Below, piece by piece: positions 18,316-27,096 of a stretch of DNA of 64,000 nt. The notes beneath the pieces were generated by a model. That model did not search any database. It was not told the origin of the DNA and saw only the letters and a program-made list of their open reading frames with translations. Every line of letters begins with the position of its first letter. The stretch's first letter is position 1. The DNA comes from Blastococcus sp. HT6-30 (GTDB lineage Bacteria > Actinomycetota > Actinomycetes > Mycobacteriales > Geodermatophilaceae), in NCBI RefSeq assembly GCF_039729015.1, contig NZ_CP155792.1:888001-952000 (forward strand). Direction: 5' to 3'. Position numbers and translations under genes: made by a program.

Positions 18316-18368
18316 CACCTGAGAGACGCCGCCGGTCGTTCACCGGGGTATCCGGGGGAGGACCAGCA

Positions 18369-19859
18369 GTGCGGATCGTCGTCATCGACCGACGACTACT
18401 GGGTCAAGAACCGCTGTCCCTCCCTGAGGGGCAGCGGTTCGACCCATCCCTCGCTCGCGGGGTCTTCGACGAGCGAGGGCTGCCGGACGGCTTCCCGTTC
18501 GTCGTGGACGACGACGGGGGCGTGACGGGCTGTCGGTACCTGAACCAGTACCTGCTCGACGCCCATGCCCAGCGCGCGTTCGACCTGGGCAACATGCGAC
18601 GGTTCCACGTCTACCACCTGGCGCGATTGCTGAGGTACCTCCGCCAGACTCGGGCGGAGCGGCTCGCCGAACAGGTGGGGCAGCCGGTCGAGGACTGGCT
18701 GGCCGAGAACGGGGAGCCGAAGGTCGACCTGATCGAGGCAGCCCGCGAGGATCTGGTCGGCTACCGGGACAGCCGCCAGGGCGCGGTCGAGTTCACCACC
18801 CTCGACACCGAGATGGGCTGCCTGTCCTCGTTCTTCCGGTACGCCACCGCGATGCACTGGATCGCGGCCGATCCGACGCCTCGATGGGGTGATCGGAACA
18901 CGCTCATGTCCCGGCAGCGAAAGGTCAGGCAGGCGCGGTTCCTGAACCCCGCGCAGACCGCGCACTTCCTCGCCGTGGGCCTACGCGGTGACGGAGCCGA
19001 CGAGGAGTCGCGGCCCGCCGCTCCCGAGCGGGACTTCGTGTACGGACTGTTGCTCGGCACGACCGGCCTCCGGAGGGAGGAAGGCGCATTCGTTCTCGAC
19101 AACGAGATCCCCCCGCTGGCGGACATGCCTCCGGATGGCGTGCACGTCTTCCATCGCATCGGCAAGAAGGGCGTCACCCGAGCCGTCTACGTGACCGCTG
19201 AGGTAGCCCAGGCGGTCGACCTGTACCGGCAGACCGAACGGGCCGCTCTCGTCCGGCGGCATCAGCCCTCCCTGCGACGGCTCCGCCGCGAGGGACGCCT
19301 CCTCGTCGTCGATGACCTCGCCCGGCTGCGCGGCCAGCCCGCCGTCGTCATCGACGGGCACACGCGCTCCACACTCACCCTCACCGATGAGGACCGCGCC
19401 CGCACCGTCCGGATCCTCGACGACGGCACGATCGAGCCGCTCGGCCTGTTCGTCGCACGGGGACTACCCCCAGTGCTGGCCTACTGGAACCAACTGTTCA
19501 GCGACGCCCGGAACCGGGTCTTCGAGCGCGGTGGCCCCAACCGGCCACCCGAGCACATCACCGTCACGCCGCACACCCTTCGCCACACCTTCGCCGTCCG
19601 GATGCTCGCCGCCCTGATGAAGGAAGGACGGGAGCGGACAGGCCAGCCCTACCTGCTGCTGGCCAATCCGGTGCTGACCGTCAAGGAGTTGCTCGGACAC
19701 GCCGATGTGTCCACAACCTACGACTACCTGTACGCCGCCGAGACGTGGCAGGAGGAGGTACCGCGCACGTTGCGGTCCATCGCCGCCGGACTTGTCGGAC
19801 ACACCAGCGATGATCCCGGCGACGACGTGCAGGACACCGACGACGAGGACGAGGCGTGA
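18369..19859 (+). CDS. tyrosine recombinase A of the ssrA element
   Basis: This 496-aa site-specific recombinase has an N-terminal SAM-like DNA-binding region (about residues 60-170) and a complete catalytic domain. The first Arg is in LLGTTGLRREEGAF (about 235) and the Lys region in HRIGKKGVTRAVYV. HxxR appears in TVTPHTLRHTFAVRM (about 400), and the final His and Tyr in LLGHADVSTTYDYLYAAE (about 440-455). An insert (about 295-380) separates the first Arg and HxxR. The GTG at 18369 follows GGGGGAGGA. It is the only member of the trio with the full R-K-HxxR-H-Y set and so is probably the main strand-transfer enzyme. Its stop overlaps the next start. Confidence 0.88.
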   Translation: MRIVVIDRRLLGQEPLSLPEGQRFDPSLARGVFDERGLPDGFPFVVDDDGGVTGCRYLNQYLLDAHAQRAFDLGNMRRFHVYHLARLLRYLRQTRAERLAEQVGQPVEDWLAENGEPKVDLIEAAREDLVGYRDSRQGAVEFTTLDTEMGCLSSFFRYATAMHWIAADPTPRWGDRNTLMSRQRKVRQARFLNPAQTAHFLAVGLRGDGADEESRPAAPERDFVYGLLLGTTGLRREEGAFVLDNEIPPLADMPPDGVHVFHRIGKKGVTRAVYVTAEVAQAVDLYRQTERAALVRRHQPSLRRLRREGRLLVVDDLARLRGQPAVVIDGHTRSTLTLTDEDRARTVRILDDGTIEPLGLFVARGLPPVLAYWNQLFSDARNRVFERGGPNRPPEHITVTPHTLRHTFAVRMLAALMKEGRERTGQPYLLLANPVLTVKELLGHADVSTTYDYLYAAETWQEEVPRTLRSIAAGLVGHTSDDPGDDVQDTDDEDEA

Positions 19860-21553
19860 CGCGAGGCTCCTACAGCACCCCGACAACACGTCGGTACTCG
19901 ACAGCAGCCCTCGCCCTCAGCGACCCCCGCTCCTACGCCTGGCAGGACTACGGACGCACGATCACATCGTCGGTCACCCCTACCGACTACGTCCTCCCCA
20001 CACTTGCTGCCGCCCTCGCCGACAAGTGGCTGGAGGTGGCGCGCGGCAACGGGCAGGTGATGAAGGAACTGCTCACCGCAGTACGCGCCTTCCTCCGGCA
20101 CCTCGGCCAGCAGCCTCACGTGGTGGGCAGCGAGAGTTCCTTCGGCCTGGGTGACCTGCGTCGTCGACACCTCGATGCCTGGGAAATGGACCTGCTCGCC
20201 GCACACCGGACAGCCAAGACGGACACCCACTACCGCTACGCGGTTCACCTCTTCGCGCTGTTCGACCGCATCAACAGGGACGCGCCTGGCGTGCTGCATC
20301 CCGAGGTCGTGCGGCGCTTGGAGAACGACACCCGCCTCCGCCATCACCGCAACGAGGGACTGCCCGCCTTCGCGTCGAGGGAGGTCCGGCGGATGCGGTC
20401 CCAGGCCCACCGCCTCGTCTACAGCCACCTTGGGGCGCAGACGGCTGAGCCTTCGCTCCCGCCGCCTCCGCGCGTACTGGTCGCCGCCCACGTGCTGCTG
20501 AGCCTCGCCGCAGGCGAGCCGCCGGAGGTCATCCGCGCCCTGACCGTCGACCACGTGGTCGCAACCGCCGCGCCCGAGCACGACCAAGCCGTCGACGGGC
20601 TGACCCCCGCCGCTCGGCTCGCGTGGCTGGCCGAGCGGGACCTGGTGGAGCAGTACGCCGTCACCTGGCAGAAGAACCGGGCGCAGGAGACCTACCAGGA
20701 GGTCTACACCCGGCACGATCACGCCGCTCACCGGGCGCTCACGTGGCTCATCCGGCTGACCGCAGGGCTGCGGGCTCGCAGCGGCCTATCCTCGCTCTGG
20801 CAGCAGCAGCGGCCCGACGGACGGATCACGGAGCCGCTCTGGAACACCGATGCCTTCCGCATCCGAGGCTGGATCGCCGAGGCGGGCATCGAGGTCAGCG
20901 AGCCGCAGGTCTGGGGGCGGTTCCGGAAGGTCGTCGTCGCCAGCGAGGCGCTCGCCAACCCACGTCGCTACCTCAACAGCAAGCGGCGGCACGGCGCCGA
21001 GACGTTCTTCCGGCACTACACCAACAGCGAGGTGCTCCGCGCCGAAGCCGGGCGCCTGCTCATCGACAGCGCCAACGACATGTTCGAGGCCGCGCTCGCC
21101 GGCCCCACCGTGGTGACCCCGGAGGCCGAGCAGTTGCTCGCCGAGGGCCAGGAAACCCCCGGCCTCGACGGTGTCACCGCTGCCGCGCTGCTGCGCGGTG
21201 ACCTCGACGGACCGCAAGCCGCCTGTCGCGATCCCAAGGACAGCCCCTACGAGGCGCCGGGGGTGACGTGCACGAGGTCGATGACCGGGACCTGCTTCGG
21301 CTGTGGCAACGCCCTCATCACCCAGTACCACCTCCCAGCGGCGCTGGCCATCGCCGAGGTCGCCGATCCCGTCCGCGCCGCCGACCCGCAGGTCTGGCTG
21401 GACCACTGGAAGCCGATCTACGAGATGATCACCGAGGTCGTCCTGCCTGCATTCCCGACTGAGGTCGTGGAGGCTGCCCGCCAGCGGATGGGGATGGTCC
21501 CGCTCGACCTCGGCACACGCAACGACATGCGGGGCACCGATGACGTTGCTTGA
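19856..21553 (+). CDS. tyrosine recombinase-like protein B (degenerate active site)
   Basis: This 565-aa protein is the middle member of the trio. The C-terminal half aligns by eye with tyrosine recombinases, but key positions differ. Where A has TGLRREE and C has TGMRDGE, B has AGEPPEV (first catalytic Arg replaced by Pro). The HxxR box is GRFR in WGRFRKVVVAS, so only the second Arg remains. The final His and Tyr may persist in RHGAETFFRHYTN. After that comes a four-cysteine cluster, CRDPKDSP ... VTCTRSMTGTCFGCGN (about 461-486), likely a zinc ribbon. It probably acts as a structural or DNA-binding partner. The start overlaps the stop of A, and its end overlaps C by 14 bases. Confidence 0.75.
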   Translation: MTRGSYSTPTTRRYSTAALALSDPRSYAWQDYGRTITSSVTPTDYVLPTLAAALADKWLEVARGNGQVMKELLTAVRAFLRHLGQQPHVVGSESSFGLGDLRRRHLDAWEMDLLAAHRTAKTDTHYRYAVHLFALFDRINRDAPGVLHPEVVRRLENDTRLRHHRNEGLPAFASREVRRMRSQAHRLVYSHLGAQTAEPSLPPPPRVLVAAHVLLSLAAGEPPEVIRALTVDHVVATAAPEHDQAVDGLTPAARLAWLAERDLVEQYAVTWQKNRAQETYQEVYTRHDHAAHRALTWLIRLTAGLRARSGLSSLWQQQRPDGRITEPLWNTDAFRIRGWIAEAGIEVSEPQVWGRFRKVVVASEALANPRRYLNSKRRHGAETFFRHYTNSEVLRAEAGRLLIDSANDMFEAALAGPTVVTPEAEQLLAEGQETPGLDGVTAAALLRGDLDGPQAACRDPKDSPYEAPGVTCTRSMTGTCFGCGNALITQYHLPAALAIAEVADPVRAADPQVWLDHWKPIYEMITEVVLPAFPTEVVEAARQRMGMVPLDLGTRNDMRGTDDVA

Positions 21554-23588
21554 CCGTGCGACCGACGCCCGACCCAGCGCCTTCACGCCGGGTGAGGCCG
21601 TGTGGGCGCTGGAGCCAGCCGGACCGCGCTACGGCCAGACCGTCTGGGACTTCGGCCCCATCGTCACCCGCATGAGCCAGGGCGAGCGCCGCATCGACTT
21701 CGCCGACATCCCGGACGGCTACCGCACCGATGTCACCGATCTGCTCATGGTCCTCGCCCAGCCCGACCACCCGGCCGTTGTCGAGGCCGGGGTGGTCCGC
21801 CGCGCCGACCCTGCTCCCACGTACGCCGTCTACGGCGCCTACATCCGTCTGCGCCTGCTCGCCAACTGGGGCGCTGACCGCTCGCTGCCGTCGTTCGGGG
21901 CCTGGCGCCAGCAGCATTGCGACGACCTGCTGAGCGACCTCCAGACGGGACGCCACCGGGAGGACGGGCACGGGCTCACTCCTGGCACGATCCGGGGCTA
22001 CGTCGAGGCCCTCAAGTCGCTGCGCGACTACCGCGCTGTCCTGCCCGAGGGCTTGTCCTTCCAGCCGTGGGGAGCGCGGTCAGCCAACGAGGTCGCCGGG
22101 GACGACGGACGCGGCGTGGAGAACGAGACGGCGCCCCTCCCCTGGGACCTCTGGGCGCCTCTGCTCGCTGCATCGTGGGCCATCGTCGACCGTTGGTCGG
22201 TCGACATCATCCCCGCCGTCCAGATGCAGCGGGAACTACCCGCACGTCCCGCTGGACCGGCCGCCGGGAACGCTTGGCGCATCCTCCAGGCATGGGACGC
22301 GGCGGGTGGAAAGGTCCCGCTGCACACCGGTTTCGGACGCAGCCCCGGTGAACGCGGCGAGGTCAACACGACGCTGTTCTGCCGCATGCTGCGTATCAAC
22401 GACTCAATCTTCAAGCCGGTTCACCCCGCCTACCGGCAGGAAGCGGTGGACCTGCTGGATGCCGCTGCCGCCGAGAAGTCACGCGGCGTCCTCGGCGGAT
22501 TGGTCGAGCCCACCGCCTTGGTCTCGCACGACGACGGCGCCCAGGCCCCGTGGGTCAGCGAGATCGGCTTGGGTGAAATGGAGTTCCTGGTCAGCGTGCT
22601 GCGCGCTGCCTGCTACGTCGTCATCGCCTGCCTCACCGGGATGCGCGATGGCGAAATCCAGGAACTGACGCGGGACTCGATCACCACACGCGACGGCCTG
22701 CCAGCGCTGGCCAGCACCCAGCACAAGGGCAACGACGACCTGGACGGCGAGGACCGCGCCTGGTGGGCGCCGCAGCCCGCCATCCGCGCCTGCGAAGTCC
22801 TCGCTGCCGTCAGCCCGCACCCCACCTACCTGTTCGCGCGGAGCGCCACCAACGCAGGCTCGTACAACGGCGACCGGGACATCCCCCGACTCCTCGCCTT
22901 CGTTAACGGAGACCCCGCGACCCGCCCCGGACGGGGCGCCGGGCTCGCGCTCCGGCGGATCGAGGTGACCGACTCGGACAGCATCAACGCACTGACCCTG
23001 CGGCGCTCCTTCGCCGTCTACGCCACCACCAAGCCCGGTGCCGAACTCGGCCTGGGCATCCAACTCGGGCACTCCGCCTGGCGCATGACGAGCGGCTACA
23101 TGAGCGACGGTCAACAGCGTTCCGTCCGGCACCTCGACGGGATTCGCAAGGGCATCCTCCGGAAGGAGGCTGAAGCCCTCATCGTCGGAACGACCCCTGT
23201 CGCCGGACCCGCCGCCCGGCACATCACCGCCTTCCGCGCCCAGATCGTCGCCGACCCCGCCCGTGCGGAACGCATCGCCGACACTCTCGCCGAACGGCTC
23301 CACTTTGGCCTCACCAACGACTGCATGTGGAACCCCGCAACCAGTGGCTGCGGAGCCGAGCGCCCGCGCCTCGGCGACCACGTCTGCATCGGCTTGGACT
23401 GCACCAACGCCCTCGCCACCGAGGTCCACAGCCCCGTCTACCAGGACGCCGTCGCCCGCATCGACGCCTACCTCGATCAGGATCGAGGCAGTCAGGACCT
23501 GCGGGAACGGATGCAGCGCGACCGCGCCAACCTTGTCCGCGCCCTCCGCGACCTCCGTCGCGACACCGCCAGCCCATTGGAGGCGTGA
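21540..23588 (+). CDS. tyrosine recombinase C of the ssrA element
   Basis: This 682-aa protein is the largest of the trio and is comparable in size to TnpB of Tn554-type elements. The catalytic domain shows the first Arg in CLTGMRDGEIQELTRDSI (about 370) and a Lys in STQHKGNDD. LTLRRSFAVYA takes the HxxR place, with Leu instead of the His. LGHSAWRMTSGYMS holds the last His and Tyr (about 505-515). A C-terminal extension carries CMWNPATSGCGAE and HVCIGLDCTNAL, a probable zinc-binding cluster like that in protein B. The ATG at 21540 lies inside the end of the B gene. The stop overlaps the next ATG as TGATG. Confidence 0.82.
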   Translation: MTLLDRATDARPSAFTPGEAVWALEPAGPRYGQTVWDFGPIVTRMSQGERRIDFADIPDGYRTDVTDLLMVLAQPDHPAVVEAGVVRRADPAPTYAVYGAYIRLRLLANWGADRSLPSFGAWRQQHCDDLLSDLQTGRHREDGHGLTPGTIRGYVEALKSLRDYRAVLPEGLSFQPWGARSANEVAGDDGRGVENETAPLPWDLWAPLLAASWAIVDRWSVDIIPAVQMQRELPARPAGPAAGNAWRILQAWDAAGGKVPLHTGFGRSPGERGEVNTTLFCRMLRINDSIFKPVHPAYRQEAVDLLDAAAAEKSRGVLGGLVEPTALVSHDDGAQAPWVSEIGLGEMEFLVSVLRAACYVVIACLTGMRDGEIQELTRDSITTRDGLPALASTQHKGNDDLDGEDRAWWAPQPAIRACEVLAAVSPHPTYLFARSATNAGSYNGDRDIPRLLAFVNGDPATRPGRGAGLALRRIEVTDSDSINALTLRRSFAVYATTKPGAELGLGIQLGHSAWRMTSGYMSDGQQRSVRHLDGIRKGILRKEAEALIVGTTPVAGPAARHITAFRAQIVADPARAERIADTLAERLHFGLTNDCMWNPATSGCGAERPRLGDHVCIGLDCTNALATEVHSPVYQDAVARIDAYLDQDRGSQDLRERMQRDRANLVRALRDLRRDTASPLEA

Positions 23589-24019
23589 TGCCAGCCAACC
23601 GCAAGCGCGTCTCCGACGAGGTGATGGCCCGCGTCTCCGCCGCTATCGATGCCCTTGCCGCTGACGCGAGCGCGCCACGGACCAAGCGTCAGGTCGAGCA
23701 CCTCAGCGGCCTCAGCCATGACGCCGTCGCCCGCGCGTTCCGGCAGGACGCCACGGAAGCGGACAACTCGTACCGGCTCAACGAGAAGATGGATCAACTA
23801 CTCGCGCCTAGTGGCTCCGGCAGGCGCAGCCCCGTCGCCGAGGAGAAGCACCAGGACAAGCAGAAGATCGCCGAACTTAAGCAGCAACTCAGTGAACTCA
23901 ACCGGCAACTGGACCGCTACGCCATGACCCTTTTCGCGCATCACCTCTCGGACAACCCGGCCGCTGCGACGACGAGCGACGTAGTGCCCATTCGTCGCCA
24001 CAAGAAGGTGCGCGACTGA
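23588..24019 (+). CDS. TnpC-like coiled-coil DNA-binding accessory protein (DUF6262-like)
   Basis: This 143-aa basic protein has an N-terminal helix-turn-helix-like part (TKRQVEHLSGLSHDAVARAF, about residues 32-51) and a coiled coil (KQKIAELKQQLSELNRQLDR, about 90-110). Size, position after the recombinases and layout match TnpC/DUF6262 proteins of Tn554-type elements, which influence insertion efficiency or orientation. It overlaps recombinase C by one base and abuts the kinase gene. Confidence 0.7.
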   Translation: MPANRKRVSDEVMARVSAAIDALAADASAPRTKRQVEHLSGLSHDAVARAFRQDATEADNSYRLNEKMDQLLAPSGSGRRSPVAEEKHQDKQKIAELKQQLSELNRQLDRYAMTLFAHHLSDNPAAATTSDVVPIRRHKKVRD

Positions 24020-24544
24020 ATGCTCATCGTCGTCTCAGGGCTACCGGGTACCGGAAAGTCCGCTGTTGCCGCCGTGCTCGCTGGCCGATTGAAGGCCGTC
24101 CATCTATCTATCGACCCAATCGAAGATGCGCTCAGAGGCGCTGGACTGCCGCCGTCCTGGGAAACCGGGGTCGGTGCCTACGAGGCGGCTCGTGAGATGA
24201 CTGAACAGAACCTTCTCCTCGGCCATGCGGTCGTGGTGGATGCGGTGAACGACAGTGAGCCAGCGAGAGGCACTTGGCGCCTTGCAGCCCAACGCGCGGG
24301 AGCAGACCTCACCTTCGTCCTCTTGACCCTTGCCGACGCCGAGGAGCATCGGCGTCGACTTGAAGGGCGCGCACGCGGACTGCGCCATGTTCCTGAGCCA
24401 ACGTGGCACCAGGTCCAAGAGCGTGCCGCTGGCTACGTGGATTGGCCGGACGAGGACTGCCTCCGGGTGGACGCGGCGCCTTCGGTGGAGGAGATCGTCC
24501 TCGCGGTACACAAGACACTGACCGGGAAGACACCGTCTTTCTGA
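24020..24544 (+). CDS. P-loop kinase (AAA_33/zeta-like), cargo of the ssrA element
   Basis: This 174-aa protein has a Walker A motif at the extreme N-terminus (VVSGLPGTGKSAVAAVLAGR), the switch-type segment VHLSIDPIEDAL with its catalytic-type Asp, LLLGHAVVVDAVNDSEPARG as Walker B, and RRRLEGRARGLRHVPEPTWH as the lid with Arg residues. This fold covers small-molecule kinases and some toxin kinases; the substrate is unknown. The ATG directly follows the stop of the TnpC-like gene, so it belongs to the element operon. The right-end octamers fall within its last codons. Confidence 0.75.
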   Translation: MLIVVSGLPGTGKSAVAAVLAGRLKAVHLSIDPIEDALRGAGLPPSWETGVGAYEAAREMTEQNLLLGHAVVVDAVNDSEPARGTWRLAAQRAGADLTFVLLTLADAEEHRRRLEGRARGLRHVPEPTWHQVQERAAGYVDWPDEDCLRVDAAPSVEEIVLAVHKTLTGKTPSF

Positions 24545-24549
24545 CAGTT

Positions 24550-24559
24550 ACCTCCACCA
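24550..24559 (+). repeat. right attachment core
   Basis: ACCTCCACCA repeats the last ten bases of ssrA (18247-18256). It is followed within 14 bases by a terminator hairpin. Confidence 0.55.
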
Positions 24560-24572
24560 CCCCTGTTGCGTG

Positions 24573-24603
24573 CGAGAGCCCCGGTCGCTGACCGGGGCTC
24601 TCG
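24573..24603 (+). terminator. strong hairpin, probably the displaced ssrA terminator
   Basis: CGAGAGCCCCGGT (24573-24585) and ACCGGGGCTCTCG (24591-24603) form a perfect 13-bp stem with a five-base loop. It lies 13 bases after the duplicated ssrA end, which is where the terminator of an uninterrupted ssrA would stand. Confidence 0.75.
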
Positions 24604-24732
24604 TGCGTCCGGCCCCGGGTCGCTGCCGTCCCTTCTCGCGGTCGGGCACGGCGCGCCCCGGGCGTCCAGGTGATCAGGTCCGTGGCCGGCGCTGCTCTCC
24701 GGTGGCCGCCGCGCCGAGCCGTGGCGGACCGG

Positions 24733-25293
24733 TCAGACGCCCGAGAAGTCGACCTCCGCGGTGGGGGTGACACTGCCCCGGCGGCCGGGCGCGGACGCGA
24801 GGTCCCAGTAGGCGTTCGTGTAGGCGATCGCCTGGTCGGGGCCGATCGGGACGCCCCACTGGCGCAGGTCCTCGGTGGTGTGCGCGTCAGCGACCAGGGT
24901 GGTGTCGTACCCGCGGACCAGGGCGCCGTGCAACGTCGAGCGGATGCAGGCGTCGGTCTGCGCGCCGGTGACCACCAACCGGCCGATGGCACGCTCGGCG
25001 AGGTGCTCCTCCAGGCCGGTGGCCTCGAACGAGTCGCCGTAGCTCTTGTGCACCAGGGGCTCGGAGTCCAGGCGCGCCAGCTCCGGGACGTACTGCCACT
25101 CGTCGGAGCCCTGCGGCAGGCCCTCGTCGGAGTGCTGGACCCACACCACCGGCACCTGCTCGGCGCGGGCCTTCTCGACGAGCTGCCGGATGTTGCCGAC
25201 GACGCGGTCGCGCTCGTAGGCGTTGCCGACCACGCCGTTCTGCACGTCGATGACGAGCAGGGCGGTGCGCGAACGGTTCTCCAGTGCGGTCAT
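24733..25293 (-). CDS. isochorismatase-family cysteine hydrolase
   Basis: This 186-aa protein has the triad of the family: Asp in LLVIDVQNGVVGN, Lys in LVHKSYGDSFEATGL and Cys in VTGAQTDACIRSTLHGAL. Members hydrolyse amides or enol ethers (nicotinamidase, isochorismatase and related enzymes); the substrate is not evident. The ATG at 25293 (MTALENRSRTAL) fits the family start; longer frames upstream look non-coding. It stands alone, divergent from the cyclase gene. Confidence 0.85.
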   Translation of the reverse strand: MTALENRSRTALLVIDVQNGVVGNAYERDRVVGNIRQLVEKARAEQVPVVWVQHSDEGLPQGSDEWQYVPELARLDSEPLVHKSYGDSFEATGLEEHLAERAIGRLVVTGAQTDACIRSTLHGALVRGYDTTLVADAHTTEDLRQWGVPIGPDQAIAYTNAYWDLASAPGRRGSVTPTAEVDFSGV

Positions 25294-25433
25294 GGCTGCC
25301 TCCGTGGACTCCGGGACGTCGCGGTCACCGTAGAGCGGACCGGTGACGCTTCGGCGTCCGCCGAGCCCGCCGGTGCGGCCACGATCGGGGGAGCCTCCGC
25401 AACCTGCGCCCACCGGACCTCGTTGCGCCGACC

Positions 25434-27020
25434 GTGACCGACGAGCAGGGCCACCGGCCGCGCACGGTGGCCCGCGACGGCGGCTGGACAGAGTGGGCGC
25501 CCAGCGGCCGGCTGGCCGTCCCGGTCATCGTGCTGCTGGTCGCCGCGGCCAACCTGATCGGGGTCGGCACCGTGGTCCTGCTGCTGATCGGCGTGGAGGA
25601 CAGCAGGGGCAGCCCCGGCCGCACGGTGGTGCTCTGGGCGGCCGGGGCCTACCTCGCCCTCGCACTGCCGCTCGCCGTCGTCGCGGGGCTGCGGCGGCAG
25701 CGGGCCACGAACCGCTGGCTGATGGCCGGCCGGGAGCCGACGAGCGGCGAGGCGGCGCACACCCTGCGGTTACCGCTGGACACCGCGCTCATCGCCGCTC
25801 TGGTCTGGCTGCTGGGCGCGGTCCTCGTGGGCGCCGTCGGGGCGGTCACCCTCCCCGACGCCCGGGTAGGTGCGCGGATCGCCGTCGCCGTCGTCCTCGG
25901 CGGCGTGGTCACCGCCGGCGTCACCTACCTGCTGGTCGCCCGGGCGGCGCGGGCCGTCACCGCCCACGCACTGGCCGCCCACCCGCCGGCCGGCGCGCTC
26001 ACCCTGGGCGTGCGCATCCGCCTACTGCTCACCTGGGGGCTCACCAGCGGCGTCCCCATGGTCGGCGTCATCCTGCTGTACCTGGACCCGAGCAACCCCG
26101 ACGGCCCCGGCCGCACGGCGGTCATCTTCCTCGTCGTCGTCGCGCTGCTGGTCGGTGCGCTGGCCACCGTCCTCACCGCCCGGGCCGTGGGCCAGCCGCT
26201 GCGCGACCTGCGGCGCGCGGTGCAGCAGGTCGGCCGGGGGGACTACGACGTCGACGTCGTGGTCGACGACGCCGGCGAGATCGGGCTGCTGCAGGAGGGG
26301 GTGAACTCCATGGCCGCGGGCCTGGCCGAGCGGGAGCGGCTGCGCGACCTGTTCGGGCGGCACGTCGGCACGACGGTCGCCCAGCGGGCGCTGGCCACCG
26401 GCGTCTCCCTCGGCGGGGAGGAGCGGACCGTGGCGGCGCTCTTCGTCGACATCGCCGGCTCCACGTCGCTGGTCCGCCGCACCGGCCCGGAGGAGATGGC
26501 CGGCCTGCTCAACCGGTTCTTCGCCGTCGTCGTCGAGTCCATCGAGGCCGAGGGCGGCCTGGTGAACAAGTTCGAGGGCGACGCCGCACTGTGCGTCTTC
26601 GGTGCCCCGGCCGACCACCCCGACCCGGCCGGCGCGGCCCTGCGGGCTGCCCGGCGGATCTGCGACGCCGTCGCCGAGGCGGGGGAGGTCGACGTCGGCG
26701 TGGGGGTCGCCTGCGGCCGGGTGTGGGCGGGGCAGGTGGGCGCGGCCAGCCGGCTGGAGTACACCGTCATCGGCGACCCGGTGAACGAGGCGGCGCGGCT
26801 CACCGAGCAGGCGAAGGAGCACCCGGGCCGCGCCGTGGCCAGCGAGTCCACCGCACGGGCGGCTGCCCCCGAGGAGCGCGCGCACTGGGTGCAGGACGCC
26901 GAGGTCGAGCTCCGTGGCCGCGGCGAGACCACGACCACGTGGGCGCGTTGCCGGGGCGAGTGGAGCACGAGGCGTTCCCGCGGGAACGCCTCCGACCCGC
27001 ACAGGTGGTCGCCGGCCTGA
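25434..27020 (+). CDS. membrane class III adenylate/guanylate cyclase with HAMP domain
   Basis: This 528-aa protein has six predicted N-terminal membrane helices (from about residue 27 to 250). A HAMP linker (RAVGQPLRDLRRAVQQVGRG) follows, then a class III cyclase catalytic domain (about 325-500). Metal-binding Asp residues are in ALFVDIAGSTSLV and NKFEGDAALCVFGAP, and the late motif is VIGDPVNEAARL with the expected Asn and Arg. The layout matches the mycobacterial Rv1318c-Rv1320c/Rv3645 group, so cAMP synthesis in response to a membrane or environmental cue is likely. The GTG at 25434 is the best start. Confidence 0.87.
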   Translation: MTDEQGHRPRTVARDGGWTEWAPSGRLAVPVIVLLVAAANLIGVGTVVLLLIGVEDSRGSPGRTVVLWAAGAYLALALPLAVVAGLRRQRATNRWLMAGREPTSGEAAHTLRLPLDTALIAALVWLLGAVLVGAVGAVTLPDARVGARIAVAVVLGGVVTAGVTYLLVARAARAVTAHALAAHPPAGALTLGVRIRLLLTWGLTSGVPMVGVILLYLDPSNPDGPGRTAVIFLVVVALLVGALATVLTARAVGQPLRDLRRAVQQVGRGDYDVDVVVDDAGEIGLLQEGVNSMAAGLAERERLRDLFGRHVGTTVAQRALATGVSLGGEERTVAALFVDIAGSTSLVRRTGPEEMAGLLNRFFAVVVESIEAEGGLVNKFEGDAALCVFGAPADHPDPAGAALRAARRICDAVAEAGEVDVGVGVACGRVWAGQVGAASRLEYTVIGDPVNEAARLTEQAKEHPGRAVASESTARAAAPEERAHWVQDAEVELRGRGETTTTWARCRGEWSTRRSRGNASDPHRWSPA

Positions 27021-27096
27021 ATGAGCCGGATGGCGATCGGGGACGACGCCGGAGCGGGCCCATGCCAGGACGGGATCCGGCGGCCAGGAGCGACGA

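Larger units (their letters stand above)
18257..24559. mobile_element. 6.3-kb recombinase-trio element inserted at the ssrA 3' end
   Basis: The element begins right after the encoded CCA of ssrA and ends with a second copy of the last ten bases of ssrA. A strong hairpin that fits an ssrA terminator follows at once. Inside, five plus-strand genes overlap or abut: three tyrosine recombinases, a coiled-coil TnpC-like protein and a P-loop kinase. This gene set resembles Tn554-type (TnpA/TnpB/TnpC) or recombinase-in-trio elements. Octamers GTGTCTTC (18271, 18308) near the left end and inverted copies (24511-24518 with one change, 24526-24533) near the right end may be recombinase-binding sites. 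Boundaries are inferred from the repeats. Confidence 0.7.
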
